Made by a program: the position numbers and the translations under genes
Shown here: piece after piece, positions 10,613 through 23,309 of the stretch
How the letters are laid out: each line of letters starts with the position of its first letter
Numbering within the stretch: the first letter of the stretch is position 1
Source of the DNA: Mytilus trossulus
Lineage: Eukaryota > Mollusca > Bivalvia > Mytilida > Mytilidae
NCBI RefSeq assembly: GCF_036588685.1
Contig: NC_086386.1
Location: forward strand, 34,277,883-34,341,882
Length of the DNA: 64,000 nucleotides
Reading direction: 5' to 3'
Notes under the pieces: model-generated
The model's database searches: none
Told to the model about the DNA's origin: nothing
Seen by the model: only the letters and a program-made list of their open reading frames with translations

Positions 10613-13031
10613 CTATGGAAGGTGCGATACGATAAAAACTTTTCTTATATCAATGAGCGATATTGTCTTATATCAACGAGTTGCATCGTGGGAAATTGCA
10701 GACGAATTTTAGCATTTGTACGAAGAAAGACAGATTTCTCGGTATAAACTAATGACTCTTTTCTTAAAACAGGGTATTATTTAACACGACATACGTCTGG
10801 TGTATAATTTTCATGAGTTATTCTATGTAATAACAAGCAAGGTGTATTTAAACGAGAAAACTGAATTATTGAATAAATGAAACATAAATGCACGATTTAT
10901 CAATTGTAAATGTACACATTCAATAAATATCATGTAGCAAATTCAGTGGAATGCAATTGAGATGAATTCAATTGTTTTCTACGCCAAAATCACCTATAAG
11001 TCAACGATACTGCTATATTTTAAAATATCAATGCGATATTTGTCTTATATCATAGCCATGATTTTTTAATATCAAAAATTTATGAATGCGATACTTTTCT
11101 AATATAACTGCTTTAGTTTTCTAATATAAAATGAATACGATGACACGTCACAATGCTTGTCAAGAAAACTGCAAACATAAGTCACAAACTTTGATCATGA
11201 CCAGTTTAATGTTTTAGGATTAATATCACTAAAATTTCGTAACTGTAACAAAATTAACGCTTAGATAAACTTATCATTTCAAAAATGTTTCTTGACCCTA
11301 TTGGTAGTTGAAAGTGTTAATAATCTGTTCAGTCTATTGTTTTCAATCACATTGTTTAACCGACTAACTAACATGTTTAACCCCGCCACATTATTTATGT
11401 ATGTGCCTGTCCGAAGTCAGGAGCCTGTAATTCAGCTGGTCGTTTGTTTATGTGTTACATATGTGTTTTTCTTTCATTTTTTTTTTATATAAATAAGGCC
11501 GTTTGTTTTTCTCGTTTCAATTGTTTTACATTGTATTATCGTGCCTTTTATAGCTGACTATGCGGTATGGGCTTTGTTCATTGTTGAAGGCCGTACAGTG
11601 ACCTATAGTTGTTAATGTCTGTGTTATGTTGGTCACTTGTGGACAGTTGTCTCATTAACAATCATACCACATCTTATTTTTTAAATTCTATTTGAAGTTA
11701 TAAAGCAATGGCGGTATTTAAATGCGGTTGCAAATACGTCTACCGACCTATTAGATTATAATATACTGGTCACACTGCTATAGCCTATCCACCTTGGTAA
11801 TATCGAAATAGACAAAAATATCATTACTTAAAAGAAACATTCATTCAAACAATCCAATCCAATACAGTTCTAAATTACAATAAATAGTCAAATGATAAAA
11901 TCAATAATCCAAACAAATTAAAATGTACAAATGCTGATGTCCCGAACTTTTAAAATACCAGCTGAGTAGCCTCAGACTATAAATTGGACAACTTCAGAAA
12001 CAACGAAAATTAAAATTTTGTCAGACAGAACATGTATATGTTATTAACATGGAAGAAAATATTGAGAAGGAAAACAGTTCTTTTTGGATATCAAAGACTT
12101 TTCCCGTTGGTAAATCGATATCTCTATGAACATAATCAGCTCGCCGCGTGGACGCTCTTTTAAATCGCGATGACCGCGAGGGTAATTCGATGTATTGTTG
12201 CTACGAAATTTGACTTTCGTTTTTGTCTAGTAACCGATCGTATAAATTAGTGTACTTTTCTAAGTGCAAAATAAAAATCCGTATCGCTTGTTATAAATTC
12301 ATTTCTTCAATGAGTACTAAAACAAATGTTTAGAACACAAATGAATAAGATGTTAATGTCTTTTGCCGTAATAAATGTGTATATATCTTTTCTATATTCA
12401 TACACTTAGATCGTTCAGTTGGAGGATTTGAAAGCAGTTATTTATAAAGGGAAATCTTAAAGACTTATCGATATAAGAGGATGGTGCATGAGTTCGAGTG
12501 AGACACACGGAGACTTGGCCCACAGCAAACAGATAACAACTGTCTTATTTCTGACTCAGTACCGGCATTTTCAAGTTTTGAACCTGATTTATAGCGCTTA
12601 ACCTCTCATGTGTATGACAGTCACATCAAATTCTGTCATATTTACAAATATGCGTGAACAAAACAGGCATTATAGGAAAGATTGTCAAAATATGGTTACA
12701 ACAGTCTAATATTTATACTAATCGGTACTAATATTGATATAACAAAAACACCACTATGATATTTTAAAAGTATCGCATTGATATTTTAAAAGCATCGCAT
12801 TTCAAATTTTACACGGACATAAACTTTAGCTTCTAACTAACTTTTGAATGTATATTTAGACTCAATTGTAGTTTATATTTGAACTATAAGTTATAAAGTT
12901 AGTATTTTCTTAATTTTTCGTTGCCGAAAACAACATTTTCCGCATGGAATGTCTGCATATTTACAGTTTGATATTAGACAATATCGCTCATTGATATAAG
13001 AAAAGTTTTTATCGATACGCTTCTTCCATAG
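10613..13031. mobile_element. 2.4-kb non-autonomous DNA transposon with ~65-bp terminal inverted repeats
   Basis: The left end begins CTATGGAAGGTGCGATACG. The complement of the right end begins CTATGGAAGAAGCGTATCG. Both continue through CTTTTCTTATATCAATGAGC and GATATTGTCT with few mismatches. Further copies of a TATCGCATTGATATT / ATATCAATGCGATA motif sit inside both ends, near 11025-11090 and 12750-12800. No transposase ORF is present. A Rep-A copy is nested at 11368-11683, and a fragment of the 58-60 kb dispersed repeat lies at about 12525-12720. No convincing target duplication is seen. Confidence 0.7.
11368..11683 (-). repeat. Rep-A copy nested in the 10.6-13.0 kb transposon
   Basis: Reads ACATGTTTAACCCCGCCACA at its interior end and finishes with AACAATCATACCACATCTTA plus a T-rich tail. 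This is the standard Rep-A 3' end in minus orientation. Confidence 0.75.
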
Positions 13032-14648
13032 ACTGATAACAATGAACAAGATACACATATGTTAAACAGCATCACATGACCTTGACTAATATCAGTTCAT
13101 TTAGACACAAACTGTACGTTTCTTCAATTACACGTTTCTTAAAAATTAATTATATTTGCTTATATTCAATTATAATATCTGATCCTTTTTCATTAGCCAT
13201 CATCGCGTGTCAAAATATACTTTTTAGTTGTTGTCGCTTTGACAATGTTTGACACATTCCCCATTTCCTTTCTCAATTTTATTTAGTTATCACCGTGTAC
13301 ACGCGCGAGTAAAAAATCTGACTCAGAACACCCCCCCCTTTTTTTTGGGGGGGGGAGTAAAGTGGTTTCTCCTTTTGGATGATTTGCAGTAGTTTAAAGA
13401 TGTCTCGATTACGCATTAAAACGTAGGATCGCCATTAGCGTGCTTACAGACGAAGAATAAGAATTGTGGTGTTAAGGATCACTACATTTCTATCTCTTCT
13501 GTTTGTTTAAAATGGTTTTTTGTCTCCAAGGAGTATTTGGTAAAGGGAGGGGGCAATGTTTTTTTTAATTATTTCTTATTGTATTTTAACGGGTCTCGTG
13601 TACTACACAAACACACAATAAACCTCATCCTTTTTTCAGTAATGCATTTATAAGTGAATCATTGTTTGAGTATACAGACCAGTGGCAAATGTTTCTGTCA
13701 GTGTGTCTAATCGATTCGGGAAGACCTTTTCAAATGAATGATGTGTTCGGCAATGATGATGGATGAGTCTTGATTAGGGGTCAAAAAGGCAACGTAAAGT
13801 GTTTTTATAACAAATAAATATATCAAGTTTAGACAAATATTTCGGTAAAGAACTTGACTAATAAGTGTTGTAAGTATCAATTTTATATAAACAAAAATCT
13901 TTTTTAAATAAACAAAGGGAAATTAAAGTTCTGAATGCCTATTTTTGTGTACACTTAACCTACACACGGCCTACATCGAATATCGACTGCATGTAGACAA
14001 AATATGATTTGAACTGCATGTTAACATTGAGTTTTATCAATGGGAACGCAATTATGTTTAGTTTACGTGTGAGTTACACTAACACAACACAGAGTTTAGG
14101 CCAATGTGAACACGGCCTAATGTCTTCTTATCTATTAAATTTACTAAGTTTGGACTGTTTGAAAATGAGCTCATTTTCATTGCAAGTTCATACACAAACT
14201 TTAGATTCTTTTTTATACTAATAGTAAAAGCTATCCCATTATATTTAAAACATATTATAATTCATAAAATTAGTTACTTGTAAAAGTTTGAGAACCTTAA
14301 CATGAAAAAGCCTGGAAAAATCAACTGAAAAAATTCAATATCAACACGGAACTTAAACCCCTCTCTGCCACCACATTTTGTGCATTATGAAACCTTATGA
14401 TTAACACTCTGATATATTGAATAACTACACATTTCGCTATATATATTTTTTCAATCAAGTGCACTAATAAAATGTATATTTTTCTGCTTTTCGTAGTATA
14501 GTAGAAAAATAATGTTTTGCACGGTTCATTAAGACTTAGTGTAGTCATGTGTTCAGAATGATCAAGGTTTTTTATGGTTTGGCGCCAAATGTATTGTCTG
14601 TGTTAATGTCTTTTTTCTAGCCGTGGACGTTCGAAAGTAAACCACACA
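13032..14648. other. Intergenic stretch with a homopolymer hairpin
   Basis: At about 13331-13355 eight C are followed by eight T and nine G, a perfect C/G hairpin with a T loop. Bases 13225-13285 match the mussel repeat seen at 45.9 kb (TTGACACATTCCCCATTTCC). Nothing coding is recognised. Confidence 0.5.
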
Positions 14649-16200
14649 ATGGACGAGACGGCGATTAAACAGTTAATAGCAAACGAGGTGCATAACAGTT
14701 CTCAGAATTCCATGCTTTCAAGAATCGACAATCTGTATTAACAAATTAGGTTCTTTTGAAAGTTCCATGAAAAAATCCCAGAGGCAGCTGTCCGATAGTC
14801 AAATTGCAAAGATAAAAGAATTGACAACAGACAATTCCGAGTTCAAGCGGAAGGGTAATAAAGAACAGCACAATATCAACCAATATCATCAAGAAGATAA
14901 AAGAAGCCCATTCTAACCTTCAAGACAGTCCAATGCGGAACGATCAGATAGATTCAGCAATCCAAAGAATTGGTGAAGGTTTTGATTTTCTAACACATAG
15001 GCAAAACCTTGTAAATATGGCTGATCAATCAGAAAGCGGGTGGAAGACGGTAGAAGAATACCAGACGAACAGTCTAGCAGATAATTCTGAAGACGAGAAA
15101 AGAAAGAGCTGATGTTAGAGCTGCACAGAAGTGAAGGGAAAGAGAAATACAATGAAGAGTAGATTTCCCCCTATTTCGCATCCCACATCAACCAGATCGA
15201 GTGCACCCATACCTGATCAGTACCTGTACACATACCAGGAAAATGCTACGAAAATCAGGTCATTGGCGTAAAGATCATGCTGCAATTAAGCAGAACTTTG
15301 ATAAGATAAGTAATGACTTTGAATATTTATCAGGTTCCCAAGATTTTGAAGAATTCGGTATTTCCGATTCTGAAAATATAAAGTATGATTGTTTAAACAA
15401 GTCTAGTTTTCTTAACAATAACAACATGTCGAAAAACAAACAAGTAGATGCTAATGATCAAGTATTAGACGTGATCAGGAACGGGTATAAACTACTTTTT
15501 GACACTGTACCAATCATTTTGTTCATTAAAAAACAACAGATCGGCATTAGATTATCCTGAATTTGTACAGAGCGAGATAGAAAAATTAATTAGTTTAGGT
15601 TGTGTGTCAAAAGTTTATCTCATACCAAAAGTAGTAAATCCTTTGACAGTAGCTAAAAATAAGGATAAGTTGATATTAGTTTTAGACGCCAGGCATGTAA
15701 ATCTGCACTAAGTCTTGCATAAACTTAGATTTAAGTATGAAGATGCAAGTGACGCAGCAAATTTGTTTAACAAGCAAGATTATCTGTTTTCATATGATTT
15801 AAAATCTGCATACCATCATATTGCAATATTTTCTGAACATAAAACATATCTTGGCGTGGGAAATTTCAGGAAAGATTTCCTATTATGTTTTTAATGTATT
15901 GTCATTTTGGTATTTCAACAGCCGGTTGCATTTTCACTAAAGTTACTAGACCGATAGTACAGACGTATTTAAAACAAAAGGGTATAAAAATCATAATGTA
16001 TTTAGACGATGGCATAAGTGGAGCGGAAAATTATGAGAAAGCATTAGAGATAAGTAATCAAGTGCACACAGAATTGCAAATGTTTGGGTTTCTTATAGGG
16101 GTAAATTCAGTAAAAAATCTCCCATTGACTTTAATGCTAATCTATGTGTGGAAATAAATTTATACCTGATTTACCTTTAGAAATTAAAATCTTTCATATA
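14649..16200 (+). mobile_element. DIRS-like retrotransposon remnant (ORF1 and reverse transcriptase)
   Basis: The first part (14649-15120, several frames) encodes an ORF1-like protein: MDETAIKQLIANEV, then LGSFESSMKKSQRQLSDSQI, then QSESGWKTVEEYQTNSLADN. Bases 15540-16120 carry a reverse transcriptase: LVLDARHVNLH, then a KFKYEDASDA block, FSYDLKSAYHHIAIFSEHKT near 15790, GISTAGCIFTKVTRP near 15905, and the catalytic IIMYLDDGISG near 15995. The YLDDG form with FTKV is typical of DIRS/Ngaro elements. RNase H and tyrosine recombinase parts are not recognisable. Stops and frameshifts in both parts show it is dead. Confidence 0.75.
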
Positions 16201-16552
16201 TCATTCATGAAAGTACAAATGTAGCCCTATCTTTTGCAACAATAAAAACATAGGGTCATGCGGCATTTTTGGGCATTCACATGGCCTTGTTCACAAACAA
16301 TGTAGATTCGCACTGAATTCCCATACTGACCCTCATTACTTTTCAACCCTGAAGGGAAAAAAAATAGTACATTCAGCATTTATTTTTTATTTTTTTTCAA
16401 CTCTAGTTTTGATCCATCTACCAAAAAATATTTATTACAAACATTATCTGCCAATCAGAAGACCATATTACTTCAGTGTTATACAGAAAGCTCTCCCCTA
16501 AATGGGCGGTCCCTGATGACGTATATTTATTTACTGAATTTACCCCTATAAG
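16092..16552. repeat. 461-bp interval bounded by a perfect 23-bp inverted repeat
   Basis: The 23 bases at 16092-16114 (CTTATAGGGGTAAATTCAGT then AAA) recur as their exact complement at 16530-16552. The inner part GGGGTAAATTCAG may be the true terminal repeat with TATA as target duplication. It sits where the DIRS-like RT frame loses similarity, so a small MITE insertion is possible. Alternatively it is a fold-back rearrangement. Confidence 0.5.
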
Positions 16553-17655
16553 CGACTTCTTTACTTCTTTTCCATCTTTTTTTGTAATAAACATGTAATG
16601 TATCCAATTTTCAAGTTCCAGTTTCAATACAACCTTCAAAAATGCTGAATTTGTAAAGATAGAGCAAAATTTATACTACAGCCCATACTGCGGCCAATGT
16701 ATATTTGGTATATACAGTTGGGCATTGACTGTTTTTGAAAGAATGGTGTAAAATACTATGTTTAATAAATATGAATTGTTTTCTGTGTTTGCTTTGAGTA
16801 GTATTGCAAGTACATCTAGAAACTAAAGTCTTGGTGTACTCTTAGTTAGTTTTTTTCCTTATATGGAAGTGTTTGGTTAAATACCATGAAAAGACCACAA
16901 AAAGACTTTCCAAAGGCTTTTTCAAGCAGTTTCATACCAAATAAAACAACAATTATGTTTCATTATACTAAATCTGTGTTTTAATTACTTGTAAATTTCA
17001 CAAAATGTCATGGACAATCACTCTGCAGAAATTCCTGTTACCCGGACATCAGGATGGGTTCTTCGCCAAAACTAGACAGCTGGAACTGAAGTAGAAAAAA
17101 GTGCCAAATATGAAAAAATAAGATTAGGTATGACCAAAATTTACATTTGGGAGATTGAAGTGACAATTTAGAGTATTTAAAAGCAATAATTTAACTTTAA
17201 AATCCAATTACAAACAATTTAACACTTGTTTCATAGATGAAGGACCTGTAATCATGAAAACTTTTCTAGTATATTCTAGGATGACCGTGAATGCAGTTAC
17301 GGTCATCAGCTTTACCCCAGTGGTTATGCTAGTGCTTGGTTACTCTGGGTTTTTTTACGATTTAGTGAAATCAGTAATATAAAGTACAAAGACGTTAAAT
17401 TTTGTGAATCACATATTGATATTACTTTAGATCAATACATATAAGGTGACTAGATAGTTATTGCTAAAGTTCAATCCACCGCATGTCCTTTTATTTTACT
17501 CAAAAAGTATTTAAATTTAGCTAAGATCATGGACGTTTAGTTGGTTACTTTTTCCTTATTCCTTAATCGTTACCTATTCGTTTCTTATTCCTTATTTGTT
17601 ACTTATTCGATTTTTAGTATTCTTCCACCTTTTTTAAATGATCTTAGCACCTGAG
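16553..17655. other. AT-rich intergenic stretch
   Basis: No gene or named repeat recognised. CTTATTCG-type words near 17555-17610 hint at a relation to the satellite at 18.4-18.9 kb. Confidence 0.4.
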
Positions 17656-17659
17656 ATCA

Positions 17660-17828
17660 CCCCTAGCTTTTGGTTGGGTTCGTGTTGTTTATTCTTTAGT
17701 TTTCTATGGTGTGTTTCGGTACTATTGCTTTTCTGTTTGTCTTTTTTATTTTTAGCCATGGCGTTGTCAGTTTATTTTAGATTTATAAGTTTGACTGTCC
17801 CTTTGGTATCTTTCGTCCCTCTTTTTCT
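17660..17828 (-). repeat. Rep-B fragment
   Basis: Complement of Rep-B. It runs from TTGGTTGGGTTCGTGTTGTT through AGCCATGGCGTTGTCAGTTT to ATCTTTCGTCCCTCTTTTTC, the anchored end. The 84-codon ORF across it is a repeat by-product. Confidence 0.75.
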
Positions 17829-18078
17829 TATTTTTTATGATAAATTATATTCTGATAATATCCTGGAAATAGTTCTTAATTTGTTGAGGTAAAGTGAGCT
17901 TTTAATGGCCTATTTATACGTGTTTGTGCTCAACCGATCATGTTACTAAATGTTCGATACGTATTTGCTATTTATTTGATTTTTATACGTTCTTCCTTCA
18001 AAATGCTTTATATTCGTAAGTTTGAAGATTGTTCTTGGTTTGAAGTGTTGAAATCAACCTTTTAGTGCTTGCATAAAA

Positions 18079-18408
18079 AAAGAAGATATGGTATGACTGC
18101 CAATGAGACAACTCCCCCAAAATAGACCAAAATGACAAAGAAATCAACAACTAAAGGTCACGGTACGGCCTTCAGCAATGAGCAAAGCCTAAACCGTATA
18201 GTCAGTTATAAAAGGCCCAGACATGACAATGGAAAACAATTCAAAGAACGAAACTAACGGCCTTATTTCATATACAAAAAATAAATGAAAAACAAGTATG
18301 AAACACAAAACTAAACGACAACCACTTAATTTCAGGCTCTTGACTTGGGACAGGGTCATATTTACATGATGTGGCGGGGTTAAACATGCTAGCTGGGTGT
18401 ACATCGTT
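18079..18408 (+). repeat. Rep-A copy
   Basis: Begins at the anchored end (AGAAGATATGGTATGACTGCC, one change from consensus) and continues through ACGGCCTTCAGCAATGAGCA to GTGGCGGGGTTAAACATGCT. Confidence 0.8.
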
Positions 18409-18418
18409 TCGGAGATAG

Positions 18419-18900
18419 ACTAATACCTTGTTTAATTTGTTCCATTACTCGCTTATAATACGTGTATTATATGTTGCACCTTTTAAAAAACGATTTTCAG
18501 TGTTCGACTGATACCCTGTTTCTTATTCGTTCCTTATTCGCCTATAATACGTTTGTATTAACGTTGCACTTTTAGAAAAGGATGATTTTCTATTGTGTTC
18601 ATGTCTCTTGTGGTAACTATTGGATCTTAGAGATGAAATAACCCTATTATCGCGTATGTACCAGTTCCAACACTCGATTAATACCCTGTTACTTATTCGT
18701 TACTTATTCGCTGATAATACGTGTGTTATACGTTACACTTATTAGAAAAGGATTTCAGTTGTCTTCATGTCTCTGGTGGTAACAATGTGTTCTTAGAGAT
18801 AGAATAACCCTATTATCGCGTATGTACCTGTTTCAGCTCTCGGCTAGTACCCTGTTACTCTTTCCTTATTCGCTTATAAAACATTTTTATTTAAAGTATT
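18419..18900. repeat. Satellite with ~170-bp unit, about three copies
   Basis: ACCCTGTT(T/A)CTTATTCGTT recurs near 18511 and 18683 with a diverged third start near 18849. Each unit also has CTTATAATACGTGT-type, AGAAAAGGAT and ATAACCCTATTATCGCGTATGTACC segments. There is no ORF. Confidence 0.7.
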
Positions 18901-21765
18901 ATTCAAAATTGTCGAAAGCAAAGTTTCATATGTGTTCGTACAAGAACTAAATAATAGACGGACCGTGACGGATACACGAAAAAAAATATACTGAAACGGT
19001 TATAATATGCAAAAGCTATCATATCAATGCTAAGTATATGATAAATAGCCTTAGCATTTGAACATATCTATGAAAAAAACGGCAATGGTTTGTTTCTTCT
19101 TTTTAATATAACGATAGTTGATTTATCACTGCCATTTATTGGCTGTTGTCTCTTTCGATATAATAAAACACTTACTGACTGGACATTCGTGGAATGGAAA
19201 GTTTATTGTCCCTCTGATACAACTATTCCACTCATACCCAGTCAATAAGTATACACTATTGAAATGATCTGGTCAGCTGATATATGGCTTTAGTATAAAT
19301 TCTTGCGTCCTACTTCCATATGTTAAGGATTGGACATTTTAGATACGTTTCCATTCAGGAAATTGCTTACCCTTTAAGGATGGACAAATCAAATGCATTG
19401 CCTGTCCCGTGCATTTACCAGATCCTACACTGTGTCATTGTTCGCGGTAGAAGTAGAATGGGATTGCATTTAATTATGTTACTTCTAGCATTCGTCATTA
19501 TCGAAGTCCAGGCAAGTTTGCGAGAGAATGATCCTACTTACATATATTATTATTTGGTGGATAGTTCGTATTTGCAATCGAACAACATGTCTTTATTTTC
19601 ATTTTGTTTGCAAGGTTTGTTTTTGTGCTGATTGGATGCTTTCGAATGTATCCCTGTAATGTATATGCTTGCCTTATATTTTACAGCTACTTTTGTTTGT
19701 TTGTGAGAGAGCTGTCTACTAATAGTTTTTTAACTTTGATGGTTGTTACATTACCAATATTATCAATGTTTTAATAAGGACTATGAATGTCGAAACCATT
19801 ATGTCATGAATCGAACGATGCAATAATTTGATGTTTGATCGAACTCACGAGGCATGAAATCAGCTTTTCAGTTTCAAAAAAGTAAGTACATTGAAGGGAT
19901 TTCGCCAAAAAATCATCCGTTATTTTCTAACACACCAAACCGTGATTATACTTATCAAGGTGTTAAAGTGCAGAAGATGTCTCGATTTGGCACAAAAGAA
20001 TTGGCTTGCCCTTCCTGAAAACCTGAGAACACTCCCAGTGTTTGTCTGGCTGGGTGTTGCTTTTTTTATTGTTTTTGTGTACTATTATTTGAGTTTAAAT
20101 CACGGATTTTGTCAGTTTACTTTCGACTTATGAGTCTAAATGTCCCCTAGTAACTGTCGCCTTGCATGTTCTTGCCCAAATTCATGTTGTTGGATAAGGA
20201 CAAAACGATCAATTGCAACCGTTCTATATGAATTTATCAGTTGTACCATAGTCATGTCAATATTTAATTTACTGTGGTCGCGAATTTGATGTTGTGATCG
20301 TTGCAGGTGTGCAACAGTCTGTCCTCCCATGTACAGTACTGTTGATTCTAAATGACGTCTTACAATTTGTTTACTTCACAATATACCCTATCAGTTAATT
20401 AATTCTGTTTGATGGAACATACATTGTTTGTACTGAATAAACATAATGTATTTCGTCCTTAAATTATGTTTAAGTGATCTGTTTGACTGGAAATGACAAG
20501 ATTCTGAATAAAATGTCCTGAGTTTTTGAAGGATATTATACTTTTTATTGAATCATGTTTACACAATAATATTTAGGTTACTCAAGCTACAGATTGTGAA
20601 AAATGAATAACAATATTCAGTTATCAAATGTCCGCCATTTTGATGATAAAACCGGAAGTTGATAAAATTTACCTTGCCTTCATATCTATTTTTGTTCATC
20701 ATGTTCATAATGGTTCACATTAGCCTTTTTTCAAAATTTCCTGCTTTTGACCCAAAGTGCACAATTATTCACCTATCTGTTAGACTATAACACCAATGTC
20801 ATAATTATATTGTTACGTATTAAAGTGGTATTCGTCCATAAAGCAATGCAAGAATTAATCACAATACTAAAATAATCATATGCATACATGGAACACTTCT
20901 GAAAGCCTCCATCTCTCAACTAAGACGCATGTTGATTTTAATAATACATGTTGTATGCAAATACATAAAGAAGTGCTAATATATAAAACAAAAAATATGT
21001 TCATGTTCATGAGCATGTCTTTTAGGGCATTGCATACTTTTCGTGGACTTTTTCAACCTGGAAAAGACATAAAGATTAATTATTGATTCACACTTGGTTA
21101 ATTTGAAAGCACAGACCGTGATGATAACCACCGAAATACTCACTACGCGGTGAAAACACTTAAACGGATGTGTTGTGATATTAATATAAATTGAGTTAGA
21201 AAGTGCTTGCAATGACAATTGAATTGAAGAAATTGAATAGGGCATGCAAAAATTATAAAAAAAATGTAAACTCCCATGCATCAAACCTAAAATCAAATGT
21301 AAACGCGGCATGCATCAAACAAAAAAAACTTAATGTAAATGTGGCTTGCAACATTACAAATAAATTAAAAGTATCTCATGCAGTGGCAGGTTCTTGACTG
21401 GCACAAGATTCTAGTCTTCTTATGGTATGGCTTAATTGATTCCAGCAAAAGCATCAATGACTTAAAATTTACATAAAGTATATTAGATGTTGAATACCAT
21501 ATGCTTTCTATCAACCAGAGGTACACGATTAAAATAGAATGTAAATCATTTACAGAATTCATATATCCATTATTAAGTTATTCTATACAAATGATTTATC
21601 GTTATTATAAAGTACAGTTATTATTGATATATTCCATTTAAAAGTTGTTTTATTCCTTTCTATGATTGTATGTGATTGTATTTTGTATGTATTTACCTGT
21701 CCCCACATGTGAATGTGATGGAATGTTTTTGAATAAAGCATATTTGTATGGTTGTTAGTACTTAC
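18901..21765. other. Mostly unassigned intergenic DNA
   Basis: A possible signal-peptide exon lies at 19458-19511 and is listed separately. A degenerate Rep-B complement occupies about 20045-20145. An AT-rich, loosely repeated stretch (variants of AAATGTAAACGCGGCATGCA) lies at 21240-21360. Nothing else can be supported. Confidence 0.4.
19458..19511 (+). CDS. Candidate first exon encoding a signal peptide, weak
   Basis: ATG at 19458 opens a hydrophobic leader, MGLHLIMLLLAFVIIEVQ, typical of a secretion signal. It is followed at 19512 by GCAAGT after CAG, which fits a rare GC-type splice donor. No downstream exon could be found and the frame closes 40 codons later if unspliced, so this may be chance. 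Confidence 0.2.
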
Positions 21766-22917
21766 GGTATGTAGTTCGCTTTCCAAGTTACGAGTGTACA
21801 TTTCTAGTTTAGCAATGACATTTAACAACGAAGTACTGTCGGTTCTTCATCTGCAAAGAGGTTATCGAATTTGAGTTTATATTTTGCGTCATATTGCATT
21901 ACATTGTTATATTTTATAGTTATTTCAAAAACAATTGTCATGCTTAAAAACAAGATATGGCAATTACAAAAAAATGCTATTAAGATAAAATTTACAACAC
22001 AAAATGTTTGACTTCTAAAATTAATAAATTATATATCCTTTTTTTTTAAATGTTTTAACTTAATTTATGGTTCAACATGTGTATATATATCACGCATTTA
22101 CAAGTTATTGATTGATACTGCATGAATGCATGACTGTTATTGTATACCATTGTTGATCATTCCATACTATCACTGAGTCATAATCATATATTTCAATCCT
22201 ACCTGGTTGCATTAGGTAGCAGAAAATGTGTCATTTAGACAGTAGTTAAATGATACAAATAACAAAAGGATATTTTTTAATGAAAAACAGCTGTTTAAAA
22301 TACTTTTTGCCTTTTTGGCTGTCTATTTTTGAAAGTAGATATTAAAAAAGAAACTTTAACATTTACCAGCAGAACGTTTTAACACAGATTATGTTTTATT
22401 GTGTTATGATATTAGACATTTGGTTACCTGCAGTTTTCTTTTCTAGTTCTTTCCCGAGTCCAACCATATCCCCAGGTGTTCTAATTATAAATAAGGACGG
22501 GTCTATTTCAATTCCTCCCTCCCGAAGAGCCTGTACAACTGCATGACAACAATTGTTCAACGCAAAATGGTATCCTCCCTTATCTTTGATGTTATTCCAC
22601 CATTTCTGTATTTTTTCTAAAACCTTTAGCACCAATCCTTATATAGAACTGATGAGTAAATTCTCTACCTGTGAAATCATTTCTGTCATCCTCATAATCA
22701 ACTGGTAAACACTTTTTGGTTCTTCCCTCCGACTGAAAAATTAAAAAAATCTAAATCATATACCAGCAAAATTGTAATGATCGCCTATACAAGAGACATT
22801 GAAACTAACGGCATAAAACCTAAACGCTTCTACAAACCAACCTCAAAGGTAAGTTCAGAATCTTATATGCTAAATGAGATGTCTTCAACACTTTTTGAGA
22901 TATCTTATAAATACAAA

Positions 22918-23305
22918 ATAGTTATCAAAAGTACCAGGATTATATTTTATACGCCAGACGCGCGTTTCGTCTACATAAGACTCACCAGTGACGCTCAGAT
23001 CAAAATAGTTAAAAAAGCCAAATAAATGCAAAGTTGAAGAGCATTGAGGACCCAAAATTCCAAAAAGTTGTGCTAAATACGGCTAGGGTAATCTACTCCT
23101 GGGGTAAGAAAATCCTTAGTTTTTCGAAAAATTCAAAGTTTTATAAACAGAAAATTTATAAAAATGACCATATAATTGATATATATGTCAACACCGAAGT
23201 GCTGACTACAGGGCTGGTGATACCCTCGGGGACGAAACGTCCACCAGCAGTGGCATCGACCCAGTGGTGTAAATAGTTATCAAAAGTACCAGGATTATAA
23301 TTTTA
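22918..23305 (-). repeat. Single Rep-C retrozyme-like unit in an intron
   Basis: ACCAGGATTAT anchors at about 22933 and 23288 delimit one 355-bp unit with a partial second start. The minus-strand core at 22950-22996 reads CTGGTGAGTC, TTATGTA loop, GACGAAACGC, one change from the hammerhead box (CUGGUGA for CUGAUGA). The plus-strand stem-loop GCTGGTG...CACCAGC lies at about 23212-23248. It sits in intron 1 of paralogue 1. Confidence 0.75.
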
Positions 23306-23309
23306 TACG

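Noticed and set aside
17638-17892. 84-codon plus ORF rich in hydrophobic residues
   Set aside because: It is the reverse reading of a Rep-B copy; similar ORFs appear at other Rep-B copies.
20136-20330. 64-codon minus ORF (MGGQTVAHLQRS...) that looks protein-like
   Set aside because: Its end lies inside a degenerate Rep-B complement, it has no recognisable motif, and no splice signals support it.
22777-23276. Two plus-strand ORFs of 80-82 codons
   Set aside because: Mostly translation of the single Rep-C unit, which has no conserved frame among copies.
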